A DNA stretch of 64,000 bases, from NCBI GenBank assembly GCA_964036155.1, contig OZ038422.1:12609201-12673200 (forward strand), read 5' to 3'. This stretch comes from Diploscapter coronatus. Lineage: Eukaryota > Nematoda > Chromadorea > Rhabditida > Rhabditidae. A program made the position numbers and the translations under genes. How positions within the stretch are numbered: position 1 is the first letter of the stretch; each line of letters begins with the position of its first letter. The notes beneath the pieces were generated by a model. The model was not told where the DNA came from. It did no database searches and worked only from the letters and a program-made list of their open reading frames with translations. Shown in pieces: positions 24,044-34,752 of this stretch.

Positions 24044-25413
24044 TAATATCGCAACAACGGAAATCGAAATCCTGTCTTTATCTTTATCTTCTAGATAAAT
24101 TGAGATTTCGAAAGAGGAGGAGGACGTTATTGATTTGAGATGCGAGATGGTTTTTCATTTTACCATTGAAGAAAGCATTACGACTACGAAACAACGTAAT
24201 TTGAAGGCAAAAGGCAAAGAGAATTAACCGCCTATTTTCTGATTGAAATATCTCAACTATCCTCTCATTCATTTAGGCACTGATGTGCGCTTTCATTTAT
24301 ACACAAAATGCAATGAATTGCGGAAAAAATTTGACGATACATAAATTGAACGGGAAAGTAAGCAGAAAGGGATAAAGGAATGAGCAATAAGCCTGAATAA
24401 AAGCTGAACTCGCTCATGGTTTATTCAGGTCCAATCAGAAGCAATTTGAGGCCAGAAAACATAACTTGAGCCTGAAAGGAAAGAACTACTCCTTTCTGTA
24501 GACAAAAACTGAAGAGTGTTGAATTGTAGGTGTAGGGGCGAGGGGACAAGCGATACATCTTCCATAGAAAGCGTATAAGGAAAAGAGTTGTTATTCTTCT
24601 AAAGAAGAAGCTGTGAAGAATGCAGCCGTGCATTGGAGCGGAAACCAAAACGACTCGTGGTAGAAGAAAAAATGAGGAAACAAATGTGAAATATTTGAGA
24701 ACAGTGGAGTAAATGTGTGTAGATTGACCCGAAACCTCATATATTTGAAGTTGGTTTTGTCGAGATTCTCTTGAATGGAAGAAACCAATTTGTAGCACAT
24801 AAAATAGAGGATAGAGGTTGGCAGATTTCGCGTCTATTCAAAGGACGACAGAAAAGAAAATTCCTCTTTTCATAAAGAACGCGACGCGAATCTCGGAAGT
24901 ATCGAATGAGCAGAGAAATTGTGGCGTTCGTTTTCGAGATTCGAAGAAATTGCTGAAATGATGATGAATGAAATGAGCTTCGATCCCCAAATGCAGTCTG
25001 ACATGCAAGCTTTCATCTCTTTATCTCCATGAAAATATAATATTCAATCCGTTTCAGCGAATTTTCTTGATTTCATCAGTCAGCTGTTTGCTTTGTGATA
25101 AGAGTAACAGGAAGTCAGATATCAAGGATAAAAGATAAACTCTGAGGATATCAATTTGCAAACTCATAGCCTATTTTTTCTCTATCAGACCTCAAATGAA
25201 AAACTTCCTTAAATACCACATCAAAGAACAGTGTGATTTGTTTAAGAAAAATCTCTTGAATAAAAGTAAAAAAGGAAAAAAAAACTTCAGTATTAGGCAT
25301 AGTGATGATAGATAATAAAAAATTCTATTATGAAATTTTAGTAAAATATCGACGTAGTTCGCTTCAGGATCGTTAAATCTCGATTTTTATATTAATAATT
25401 GTTTATTGTGAAG

Positions 25414-25525
25414 CAGGAATACACGAACTTCGAATTCAAGAGGTTTTTGCAACTTCAACTTCGCAATTTTTAGAAATGAAACTTCGACTTTGAAGAATTT
25501 TAAATCGAAACTTCGTGCACCTCTG
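25414..25525. mobile_element. 112-base hAT-type MITE
   Basis: The left end is CAGGAATACACGAACTTCGA. The right end, reverse complemented, is CAGAGGTGCACGAAGTTTCG. The flanking 8-mers TTGTGAAG (25406-25413) and TTGTGGAG (25526-25533) match at 7 of 8 positions. The right half shares AAATCRAAACTTYGTGCAC with the mini-element in the BCS1 intron at 1480-1538. Confidence 0.7.
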
Positions 25526-26195
25526 TTGTGGAGTAAATATTTTCGATTTTTGCATGCATATCTTTCCAACTCTATTTGATATTTTCCATCAATTTTATCA
25601 AAGAAAAGATCTAATCAACTTCCCAATTCATTTGGAGAGATTGACCTTCATTGTCCATTTTAGTCTTTTTTGCAAAAAGTGAATTGGTAACAGAAAAACC
25701 CTATTGCAGCGAAATGACGGCAATTTACTTTTGAACCGAAGATAAACAGACAAACGCACGGTTTGTGCGAGAGTTGTGACTCGCTGTGAAATAAAATACG
25801 GGAAAATCACCAAGAGTCTGGAAAATATTGATGCAAGTTCCGAAGATGACTAATGCATTTTGCGCATGGATGAATTACATTTAATTTTTTGATAATTATT
25901 AATTTACTTGGTTGCTTCATTGCGAAACACCACTGGATTTGGTTAGTAATGTGGCTTGCCGCCTCTGCCCAGTTTGTGTACAAAATCGCATCGAATCGAC
26001 CGTTTTTCCTGAGTTGCCTGAGTAACTCAACATTTTGCTTGACTTTTGGCGCCCCGCAAACATTTCGCCATTCAACCCCTCGAACTGATGCATTTCGTCT
26101 CGGTCAATTTACTCTTTACTCATTCAACTCTCAGCACATATCGATTTCTCGTTTATTTAGCCAATCTTTCAGGTTGAATATCGATTCAAATTCAA

Positions 26196-29100
26196 ATGCT
26201 ATGGATTAACCTGTTGTCGTCGTCGATATTTTGTGCAACTTCCCTAGCCTCTCCCCCTGCAGCTATGTGGCAACGTTCCATACCTCCTCCTCCTTCTGAT
26301 ATGCAAAATAGTAACAGTTATTCGCAATCAGGTGATTTGTAATTCAAATGCAATGGTGTTATCGCAATGATCTTTTCATAGAAAGTTCTTCATCAAATGC
26401 ATATGGCGGGTTGGACCCACAATTCGTGCAGAATGCCTCTGGAGTGATCAGGAACATCCTCGGCTCGCTGTGGGACAACTCGCCCAATCAGCAACTTAAC
26501 GATCAACGCAATTTGCAGGCTGTGAGTAAAGAGTGAAGAGCGAATCTGTCAAATTAGGGCACTGAATGGGAATGGATTGATGAATTGATGGATGGGGTAC
26601 AGGGACAGCGATTCTCTTTTTATCATTTATCATTGTCAATCTCCCCTCCTTCGCGTTCAATTTCCGGTCTTTTCTCTGTCACTTATCACTTATCATATCG
26701 TTCTCCCTCTGCTCTGCAACTGTATTCATTCACCTCTCCCCTCCCCTTCCACTCCATTTCTGCGTCAGACCCATTCCATCAGCAGCAACAGCACTGAACA
26801 TTTATCCTTTCTCATTCGATCGTTTCCTTTTTCCTTTCTTTGTCAATTTTATCTCTCCTTTTTCTATTTTCGTCTTTCTGCTTCTCTGCGCCCTCTCTGT
26901 TGGTCTGTTTGTCTACACGATTCCCCATGTCTTTTCTTTCTTCTCTCCCTTTGCGCGAAGCAAAAACGTCTCGCAGTGTCTGTGTCGTTTTTACCCAAAC
27001 AAAGTCGGAGTCGGACCGCTTCATCCTGAATTCACTCTTTCATCTTCCAATTCATTGTATAAAAAGTTCTTTTCTAATCTCCGTTCAGACCGTCGACTTC
27101 ATTTCTTTCTGACTTGTTTTTGCATTTAGGCAGGCAACATCACTCAGCAAGCCCTAGACATAGTGAACAAGCAAGTTGGTTACTACGGTTCGCTTTACAC
27201 AACTCGGCCGCCTCCATTAAACCCCCGAAACGTTCCTGGTCCCAGCTCAATAATGCCCGAACCCTATCCTCCTCCTCCGTACAATTATAATTACCCCACG
27301 GCTAATGGGAGGACAGCTACTTATGGAGAATTGCCCTCCTATTCTCAGAATGTTCGTAACCAGCCGCCGCTAGATTCAAATAGTCCTGATGTAAGTCAGA
27401 AATGTTTAATTTAGAAAAAAAAAACCCCTAAATTACGTATTTTGACATTTCTCTGTCTGAATAATTTGTACCTCGTAAACTTGTTGTTCTGTCACTATTG
27501 TTGTTGTATCTAGTGCATTAGACCATAATGGAATTGAGATATATTGTCATTTTGAAGACCTTTGACTTTGACTCTCCCCCTGACTATAATCACGATCCAG
27601 GCCCAGAAAGGGACATTTCACGTCGTCCTCCTCCTCCTCCCCGAAGGGGTCGTCCCCCTCCACCGGTATCCACAATCTCGATTTGACAGGAGATATCAAA
27701 CTAATCAATCATTTAGCCTCCTCCGCCGCCAAGAAGGCCGCCACCGGTAAGAAGCCGATCATAGCCTGACTTCTCTTACATTAGACAGCTAAATTTGACG
27801 ACCTATTGCTTTATCTGGCTTCACATCTCATATCTTTCGGCTTCATTCTTTCTGTCTGTTGTAAATAATGGGTATTTCATTTCGATTAAATTACGGGCAG
27901 AATTTACTAACTTCTAAGATTTTAGTAGATAGAAAATTGACACGTTTCAGCCTGGCAGTTCTGACGAGACGGATGCCTCTCAACCAGGCTTTTACGATCC
28001 TTATGCAGGCTCGAATGGTGATGGCAAGGGGTCGTGGGGAAGTCATGGCTCGGGCACAAACAAACGTGAGTGTTACGGGAAAAAAGCGTGCACACACAAA
28101 CACTTGACTTTACGCGAAAGCGATCAGGATCCCATTCCTTCCTGTCTGACTCTCTGACTGTTTGCAACCAAATATCGATTTATTATTGAATGAAGACCAA
28201 CTTCCCATTTTACTTCGAGAGCGAATTTTCAAAGAGCCGTTTGATTTTGAGCTTAACATTGCCCGACTCTTTCATAGTAAACAATTGAAAAGCACATGAA
28301 ACTGCTCGAAAAAGAATTTCACTTTGAAACTTGAAGGAAAGGAAGAGTTTTGTTTGCAGAAGGATTGATAAAATGATGACCTCATGAGTTTATTATAGAA
28401 AAGTGATGTGTTTCAGTAGCGATCGGACTGGGAGTGGGAATTCCGCTGGGAGTGCTCGTATTGTGTGTCTTTCTGTTCTTTTTCTACCGATGGAGACGCA
28501 ACAAGAGGGAGAGATCAAAGCAGAAGCAGGCACTCTACACTCTGCCCATTCCTGGATCGACTAAGGGCAATCCATACGAATTACAGGAAAATAGTCCCGC
28601 TATTTCTAAGTCAGTAAAAATCATAAATATTCACAAACTCTAGTTTTTTTTTCTTTTAGTTACGATCCATGGGAGTTAGAACGTACGAAAGTGAGCATAG
28701 ATTACGAGAAGAAGCTAGGCAGTGGGGCTTTCTGCAACGTATTCAAAGGAAAGATAATTGACGAGGCCCCCGTCGCTAGAGTTTATCCTGGAATTCGGAC
28801 CTCGACATTCACGAATTGCGACGTTGCAATCAAAATGTTGCCTTCATTCGCTGATGACATTGCCAGATCGGATTTTATACAGGTCTAAACTGAAAATTTT
28901 GAAAATTATATACCTATCTTTATAATTTAGGAGATAAACTTCATGAAGAGCCTTCCATATCACGAGCATTTGGTGTCCATGCTTGGATATGTGCCTGATA
29001 AGAAGAATCCTTTGCTGTTGGTGGAGTTCTGCGAAAAAGGAGACTTACTACATTTCATTCGAGAGAGAAAGAATGAAATTATCGAGGTATTTAGAAAAAT

Positions 29101-30029
29101 AAAAACCTCGAAGCTTTCTAAAATATTATACAAGTTTCAGGGCCCTACGGCGTATCCAAATGGTTTGAAGATCAAGGATTTGCTATCTTTCGCTTGGCAA
29201 ATTTCTAATGGACTTGTAAGCCTAAAAACAATGAGAAAATGTCTTCATCGAAATTTTAGGATATGTTAAATTCAGTCGGTTGTATACACAGAGATATTGC
29301 TGCGAGGAATGTGTTAGTGGATAGTTCGAATCAGTGCAAGGTATACTAAAGTTATTTTTATTCAGAAAATCTGTATTTCTTTAAGATTGGCGATTTCGGT
29401 TTGTGCCGATTGACAGATTCACTTCTTTACACGGGAAGGGGAGGTCGACTGCCTCTGAAATGGATGGCTCCTGAATCCTTAACTTCCTACGAATACACTT
29501 TTAAATCGGATGTGTGAGTATTTTTAGCACTTGGTTAAATTAAATGGTCGTTAATAAAAGTAGCACGACAAAAGCTAAAGAAATTCTATCTCATCACTTT
29601 TAATGGTCTTAAGATTTTCTATGATTATTTAAATTCAGTTGGTCCTATGCCGTTTTACTATGGGAAATGTTCTCTCTCGGAGAAGTGCCTTTTGCGGATA
29701 TTCAAACGACAGATTTACTGGATCGACTGAAAGAAGGATATCGATTAAAGCAGCCAGTCTGTTGTCCTGACGAAGTGTAAGTCAACATCCCACTGCATTG
29801 TTTACACGAAATGTGTCGAATTACCCGCCAAACCCAATTGTTTTAATTTAGCTATGACGTAATGCTGAAATGCTGGGAGTTGGTTCCGGAAAGGCGGCCT
29901 TCGTTCGCACAACTCTGCAAATGGCTGGCAGTCATGTTGGAGTCTGCCTCAGACGATTACGGATATCTAATCCCTACGAGGAGAAGTCACGCCTCTTCGT
30001 ATATCCCTCCACAAATTGATAATGTCTGA
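26196..30029 (+). CDS. Receptor tyrosine kinase with a proline-rich, cysteine-poor ectodomain (kin-15/16-like)
   Basis: This is a single-pass receptor tyrosine kinase. The ATG at 26196 opens a signal peptide, MLWINLLSSSIFCATSLA. The ectodomain of about 280 residues is Pro-, Asn- and Gly-rich, with tracts such as SRRPPPPPRRGRPPPP, and I see no Ig, FNIII or Cys-rich domain. The membrane helix is IGLGVGIPLGVLVLCVFLFF (about 28424-28485), followed by a basic stop. The kinase starts DPWELERTKVSIDYEKKLG. Its P-loop reads GSGAFC, with Cys where the third Gly of GxGxFG is usual. The Lys is in DVAIKML, the catalytic loop is HRDIAARN, and the metal-binding loop is DFG in IGDFGLCR. KWMAPES and SDVWSYAVLLWEM follow. 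All catalytic residues are present, so it should be active. The activation loop has one Tyr (LLYTGRGGRLP). A 608-base intron follows exon 2. Closest known group is the C. elegans kin-15/kin-16/old-1 set; ligand unknown. Confidence 0.88.
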
Positions 30030-30158
30030 AGTATTAATTGGTTCCCCGCATAATTTACCAGATCATCATTTGTAAATTAACACAATCTAAAGTTAGGGAT
30101 GTAGAGAAAAGAAAAATGCTAATTTTTTTTTTTATAAATGATGAACCGGTGAATTATA

Positions 30159-30470
30159 CAGGGATTGTATTGGGTTGGAGTATAAATTCTGAGAGCGAAG
30201 ACGTAACTTTCTTTCTATCTAACGAATCCAAATGAGGTTTTCGCTATTTGTACCCTCAGGGTATTAGCTTTCTGATGTTATATCTCAAAACTCCGTCACT
30301 TCACTGATTACGCGTAATCTGTGAAGTGACGGAGTCGAAAAGTAGATTTTTGAAAGCCAATACACTAAGGGTACTAATACCGAAAATCCCATTCGGATTC
30401 GTTAGATACAAATAAAGTTACGTCTTCACTCTCAGAACCTATACGCCAACCCAATATTAACGAGCCATTG
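30159..30470. mobile_element. Foldback MITE with arms of about 150 bases
   Basis: This is a long near-perfect inverted repeat centred on GATTACGCGTAATC (30306-30319). The left arm includes ATTGGGTTGGAGTATA and GAAGACGTAACTTT. The right arm, reverse complemented, has ATTGGGTTGGCGTATA and the same GAAGACGTAACTTT, CTAACGAATCC and CTCCGTCACTTCAC blocks. Outer ends read TACAGGG and, reverse complemented, TACAATGG, with TA flanks. It begins about 130 bases after the kinase stop and could be transcribed in its 3' region. Confidence 0.85.
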
Positions 30471-32107
30471 TAGCTTTAGCTAGATCCTTTACTCATTTCG
30501 ATACGGTTACATTGTTCTCTTCCAATCATCCAATAGTAATTAATACACACTTTCTTCTGCTTCATCAAAACAGCATAATTTTGTCACTTTGTCATTTCGC
30601 CATTTTGTTCTCGCAATTCACATAACAGAGAGGCAATTATCATCTCATTCACTTCAATAACAACTCGGGTACAAAGCAATATACAGAAGAGGACTGTGAA
30701 ATATGAATGAATTCACAGCTAATTTATGAATATATATCGAAATTAAATGTTATATTCACCGAAAGCGAACTAATAATAAAAATTTCTTATTATTGTAAAG
30801 GTATGCATATTTTGAATGTCTGAAATGTTTCCACAGATAAAATCTACACATGTAAGAAGAAGGGAATAAGTGAAACGACAGAAAAACGCGCAGGTATCCG
30901 AGGCTGGTGACATTGGCAATGGAAAGTGAGATGATTTGGACGAAAAAAGTCAGGGCCTGGCTATGACAGGAAATGGCCTGCCTAAGGGGATTTCATCGGG
31001 ATTTCATATACCCCTGCTAGCATCCAAAATATTTCCCTTATTCGTTTCGTTCCCAGGCATGTATCTTTACCATTTTAGTCATCCAAACCTGTATCTTCTC
31101 TTTCTCTCCCTTTCTTTGTCTGCTTCCCTACTCTCTCTTCATGCAGCTTCTCTGCTTCTCTCATCGTTTACTCGATTATTCCAGGCAGCTTTGCCTATGA
31201 AGGCGTTCGGTTAATTAACTTGTCTTTCCTCTCTGTTTGGATATACTTGATCTCCTCTTGGATATCTGAATCGCTGCATCACTACATTGCATCACATCTC
31301 AATTAGTCCTCGAGAGTAGAATAGACTATTTCGGTCACTTCGATGATACTTTTGCTATGGTTGGAATCTGAATCGATAGATTAGGGCTAAAGCAAACAAA
31401 GTTTTGCTTGGCAAGTGGCTTTTGAAAGAAGGAGGATTTATAAAATCTCTAATCAAATCAGCCTCACTTTCATCACATTGCAATGGCTTTGCCCTTCTTA
31501 CCCTTTCGAATGGCAAATCAGATTCAGAGAATCAGAATGTGTGTTCTTCTTCATTACTTCATTCATTATGTGATTCGCGTTTAGCTTATTCAGTTCCATC
31601 TATCATCTATCATTTTGCCATTCCTCTTTTTCCATCTTCCTCCAAAGGGAGAGGGTGTCAGCTTTTCACTGCTACCTGCTTCTTTTTTACATCACCACTT
31701 GCATCGACTATGGTTCATATGTCGGGATTCCATTCAAATTATGTAACCTTTGAACATCAACTATCTTCTTCCTCTTCTTCTTCTTCTTCTAATAAATAAA
31801 CCTCATTCTCATAAATGTCCAATTCTCCTGTTTTACCTATTTTTTCCAAATTTCCTCATTTCAGTTTTACCTTAATTTATTAGCCCAGTAAACTTCTTTA
31901 CCTATTACCTATAATTCGGTATATTCACTGCGTTTCGATTTCTCCTCGAATTAATTGTATGCCTGGAAAAACTCGCATGACAATCGTTTTTCAGTGAGTC
32001 CCTTTCTGCTTCGATTCTGTCCTTCTGGCCGCCTTCAAAATTAGTCGTTTCACTTGTGAATTCCTGGAAGCAAGTACAGGAAGAAGAAGACTTGACTTGT
32101 CCAAGTC
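30471..32107. other. Intergenic, no gene seen
   Basis: About 1.6 kb lies between the foldback element and the VWA-protein gene. The longest open frame (31404-31799) ends in a poly-Ser run produced by a (TTC)n tract and shows no domain, so it was not called. The stretch is C/T-rich from about 31080. Confidence 0.5.
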
Positions 32108-34047
32108 ATGATTCATGTTTCAGTTATTCTTCTATCTGCCATTCATGCGATCAAAGGTCAGTTGATTCAAAGTCGATTTTCATTGAAAAACCTTGCTACT
32201 TCAGGTTTTGGTCCCCCAGGCCACATCCCCCCATCCGATTTCATGGCAGAGAAATGGTACCCCACGAATCTGCCCACAGTGGCTCCGCCTTGGAAGCATT
32301 CGAGCAGCAAGCCTCAGCTTGCACAAGTTTCTTCTACAGTTAAAAGGGTTGAATCAACGAAAAATTCTCTTGCTACAGTGCCACAAACATTAAAAATAAC
32401 AACGACAACAACTAGACCTATCACTACGACAACAATCAAAACAACGACAATGACAACAACTCCTGAAAGCACGACGTCAACCACGCCGGTCGTCACAACA
32501 ACAACAACAAGCCGAATTCCCTCCTCTACAACTGAACTTCGAACGACGACAACTTCAGTTGTGCCTAATACAACAACCGTTTCATTGGTTCCTGAGATAA
32601 CGACAACACTATTATCGACAACAGAACTTTCTAGCACGACGACACACCCATCCACTACATTGTCAACTTCCAGCCAAACATCGACAACAAGTCCCCTTTC
32701 TTCCTCCACAGAACTGCCCCAAACAACGACAACAAGCAAAACCAAGTCGAAACTTCACCCACTCTCTATCAAATTATCGCCTTTCTTCGAAGACATCACA
32801 GCTAATTTGGTTCCAAAGGGCATTGGCCTGAGAAACCAAAACCTAAGGAAGCAAATTGAAGAAGCAAACTCGAAGGAGGAAGAAGAGAAGATGAAGGAGG
32901 AACGAGAGGAAGAGGGAGAGGTCGAAACTCCGACAGCGACGACAATCAAGACAACGACAAGGACGACGACGACACAGAGGAGCACATTCCCGACACTCGT
33001 CACTGAAGAGGAAGAGGAGTTCACTGACGTTACGACTCAGGCAACGACAACAATTCCAATAGAGCATAGCAAACAGACGAAATTGGGCAATAGCAAGGAT
33101 GGAAAGAAACATATCGAGAAAATGAGGATAAAGATAGTCAACAATGAAAACGAAGCCGATAAGCATGAAGGTAATAGATGAATCTGAATGAAGATCAGCT
33201 TTTCCTTGCTTTCAGAAGACATATTCATAACGTTCAAGCCTGTGAACGTTGGCTCTGTTAAACAGAAGTCAGATATTCAGCAGCCTATCAACAATGTCAC
33301 TAAGCAAGTTGAATTTGGTAATTCATTTTGTTTTTATTTTTAGCTTTTTTTTTTAATTTAGATTGCCCAGATCTATTGTTCGTCATTGATTCGAGTGGAA
33401 ATGCGTTGAATCAATTTGAAAAGCAGAAGGACTTGGTCAAATCGATATGTCTGGCTCTAGGAGTTGAAAATCGACGAGTAATTTTAATCTTGCGCATAAT
33501 ATTCTTTTTAATTTTTAAAATTCAGTATTCCTTAATGACTTATGCGGGAAAGAAGAGACAACGAATGAATGCCGTCACGACTTCCTTCACTAAATTTTTG
33601 GATAAATTGAAAGGTAGGGCTTATTGTTATTATTTGTCTGAAATGTATGATTTTCAAATTTAGGTACTAAATTCATATCCGGAATAACAGCTACTGGAGC
33701 TGCACTAGAAAGGGCGGCTTCGATTCTGCAAGTCAGAAAGCACCCTACCCAAGTTATTGTCGTCACTGATGGATTTTCATTCGATGAAGTTGATGTTTCT
33801 GCTGAAATATTACGGTTTTCATCATTTTCTAAAGTTTATACATAGCTTAACATTTCAGAAATGTTCCCCAAGTCGAAGTGTATGTGACTGGAGACTATAG
33901 TCCTGTAGTGAAGTGAGTGAGCTTCATATATTCCTGTTTATTCATTCATTTAGTTCCGTACTCGAAGCAATAGCGGGAATTCAAGACAACGTATTCCTTG
34001 GTTTCAATGCCATCCGAGACATCTCCAGAACAGTTCGTTGTTTGTAG
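32108..34047 (+). CDS. Secreted Thr-rich protein with a C-terminal von Willebrand A domain
   Basis: The protein starts with a signal peptide, MIHVSVILLSAIHAIKG. A first exon of just over 1 kb encodes a mucin-like region of about 150 residues dominated by TTT, TTS and TTP runs (about 32390-32740). This is probably heavily O-glycosylated. An acidic Glu-rich stretch (about 32850-32930) follows. A VWA domain then begins DCPDLLFVIDSSGN (about 33361). The MIDAS motif reads D-S-S-G-N rather than D-x-S-x-S. The Thr (TATGAALERAA) and Asp (VIVVTDGF) of the metal site are present. It ends DISRTVRCL at 34047. The first exon joins the second in phase. It is probably a cuticle or matrix protein; the partner is unknown. 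The nearest neighbours (kinase, CD36) do not clarify its role. Confidence 0.8.
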
Positions 34048-34752
34048 TAATAATAATCCACAATATCCCCATATATGCCATTAAATCCCCACTGTAAGTA
34101 CATAATAATTCCCCAGAATACGGTTCATCACGCTAATTTACAGCTTTGACTTCATTTAAAATCTCTTTCTTCATATTCTGTTGCTTTATTTCGATGCTCA
34201 TTTTGAATTTTCTTGGATTCCAAGAAGATCCTCGACAATACGTGTATGTTGTGCATATCTCATAGCTCTTTGAGTATACCTGCCTTTATTATTGCATTTA
34301 CCAGACAATCGATAATAAATCACTCGTTATCATGTCGCCTTCTGTCCAATTACCTGTTAACTATGCGGCTACTTATCATTATATTTAGATGCAGCTTATA
34401 GCCTCTTTTATAATTAAAAATTATTCGATATTTCAATTGTATTATTCCGATAGAAAATTTTTAAGAGTGAGAGAAAAGGTGATAAGAAATGCAAGAAAGG
34501 AAGGAATTGAATGATAAGTGATAATGAGAGTCCATCACTTCATCGCTTCTAGCTCTAGCCTAGTCTTTCCTCCTCTCTTCATTACCGGAGCTAGTAATTG
34601 GGAGCACACATTTTTGCGTGTCTATGTCGATACCTCGTAGACAAAATTTATTCATTTCGTTCCACGATTAATTCTGGATCTGGAAACAGATTGAATCGCT
34701 TCAGGTTTGTGTTTTATCTTAGCATATCTTTTTTGCAAACCTAAGCTTTCAG
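34048..34752. other. Intergenic, no gene seen
   Basis: About 700 A/T-rich bases lie between the VWA-protein stop and the CD36-family start. AAGCTTTCAG ends exactly at the base before the next ATG and is a likely trans-splice acceptor. No other element was recognised. Confidence 0.5.

Larger units (their letters stand above)
22666..26195. other. 3.5 kb gap, mostly purine-rich on the + strand, no gene seen
   Basis: The stretch must contain the missing first exon of the Cys-loop receptor and the upstream region of the receptor kinase. Open frames are short and without recognisable motifs. From about 22.9 to 25.0 kb the + strand is notably G/A-rich. Two MITEs lie here (23885-24043 and 25414-25525). 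TCTTTCAG at about 26165-26171 is a likely trans-splice acceptor for the kinase. Confidence 0.5.

Noticed and set aside
26592..27112. Overlapping frames of 90-145 codons in the kinase gene
   Set aside because: They lie inside the 608-base pyrimidine-rich intron between two exons that join cleanly in frame.
31404..31799. 131-codon plus-strand frame ending in poly-Ser
   Set aside because: The Ser run comes from a (TTC)n tract and the rest has no domain, signal or plausible splice partners.
32314..32745. Long minus-strand Val-rich frame
   Set aside because: It is the antisense shadow of the Thr-rich mucin-like coding repeat.
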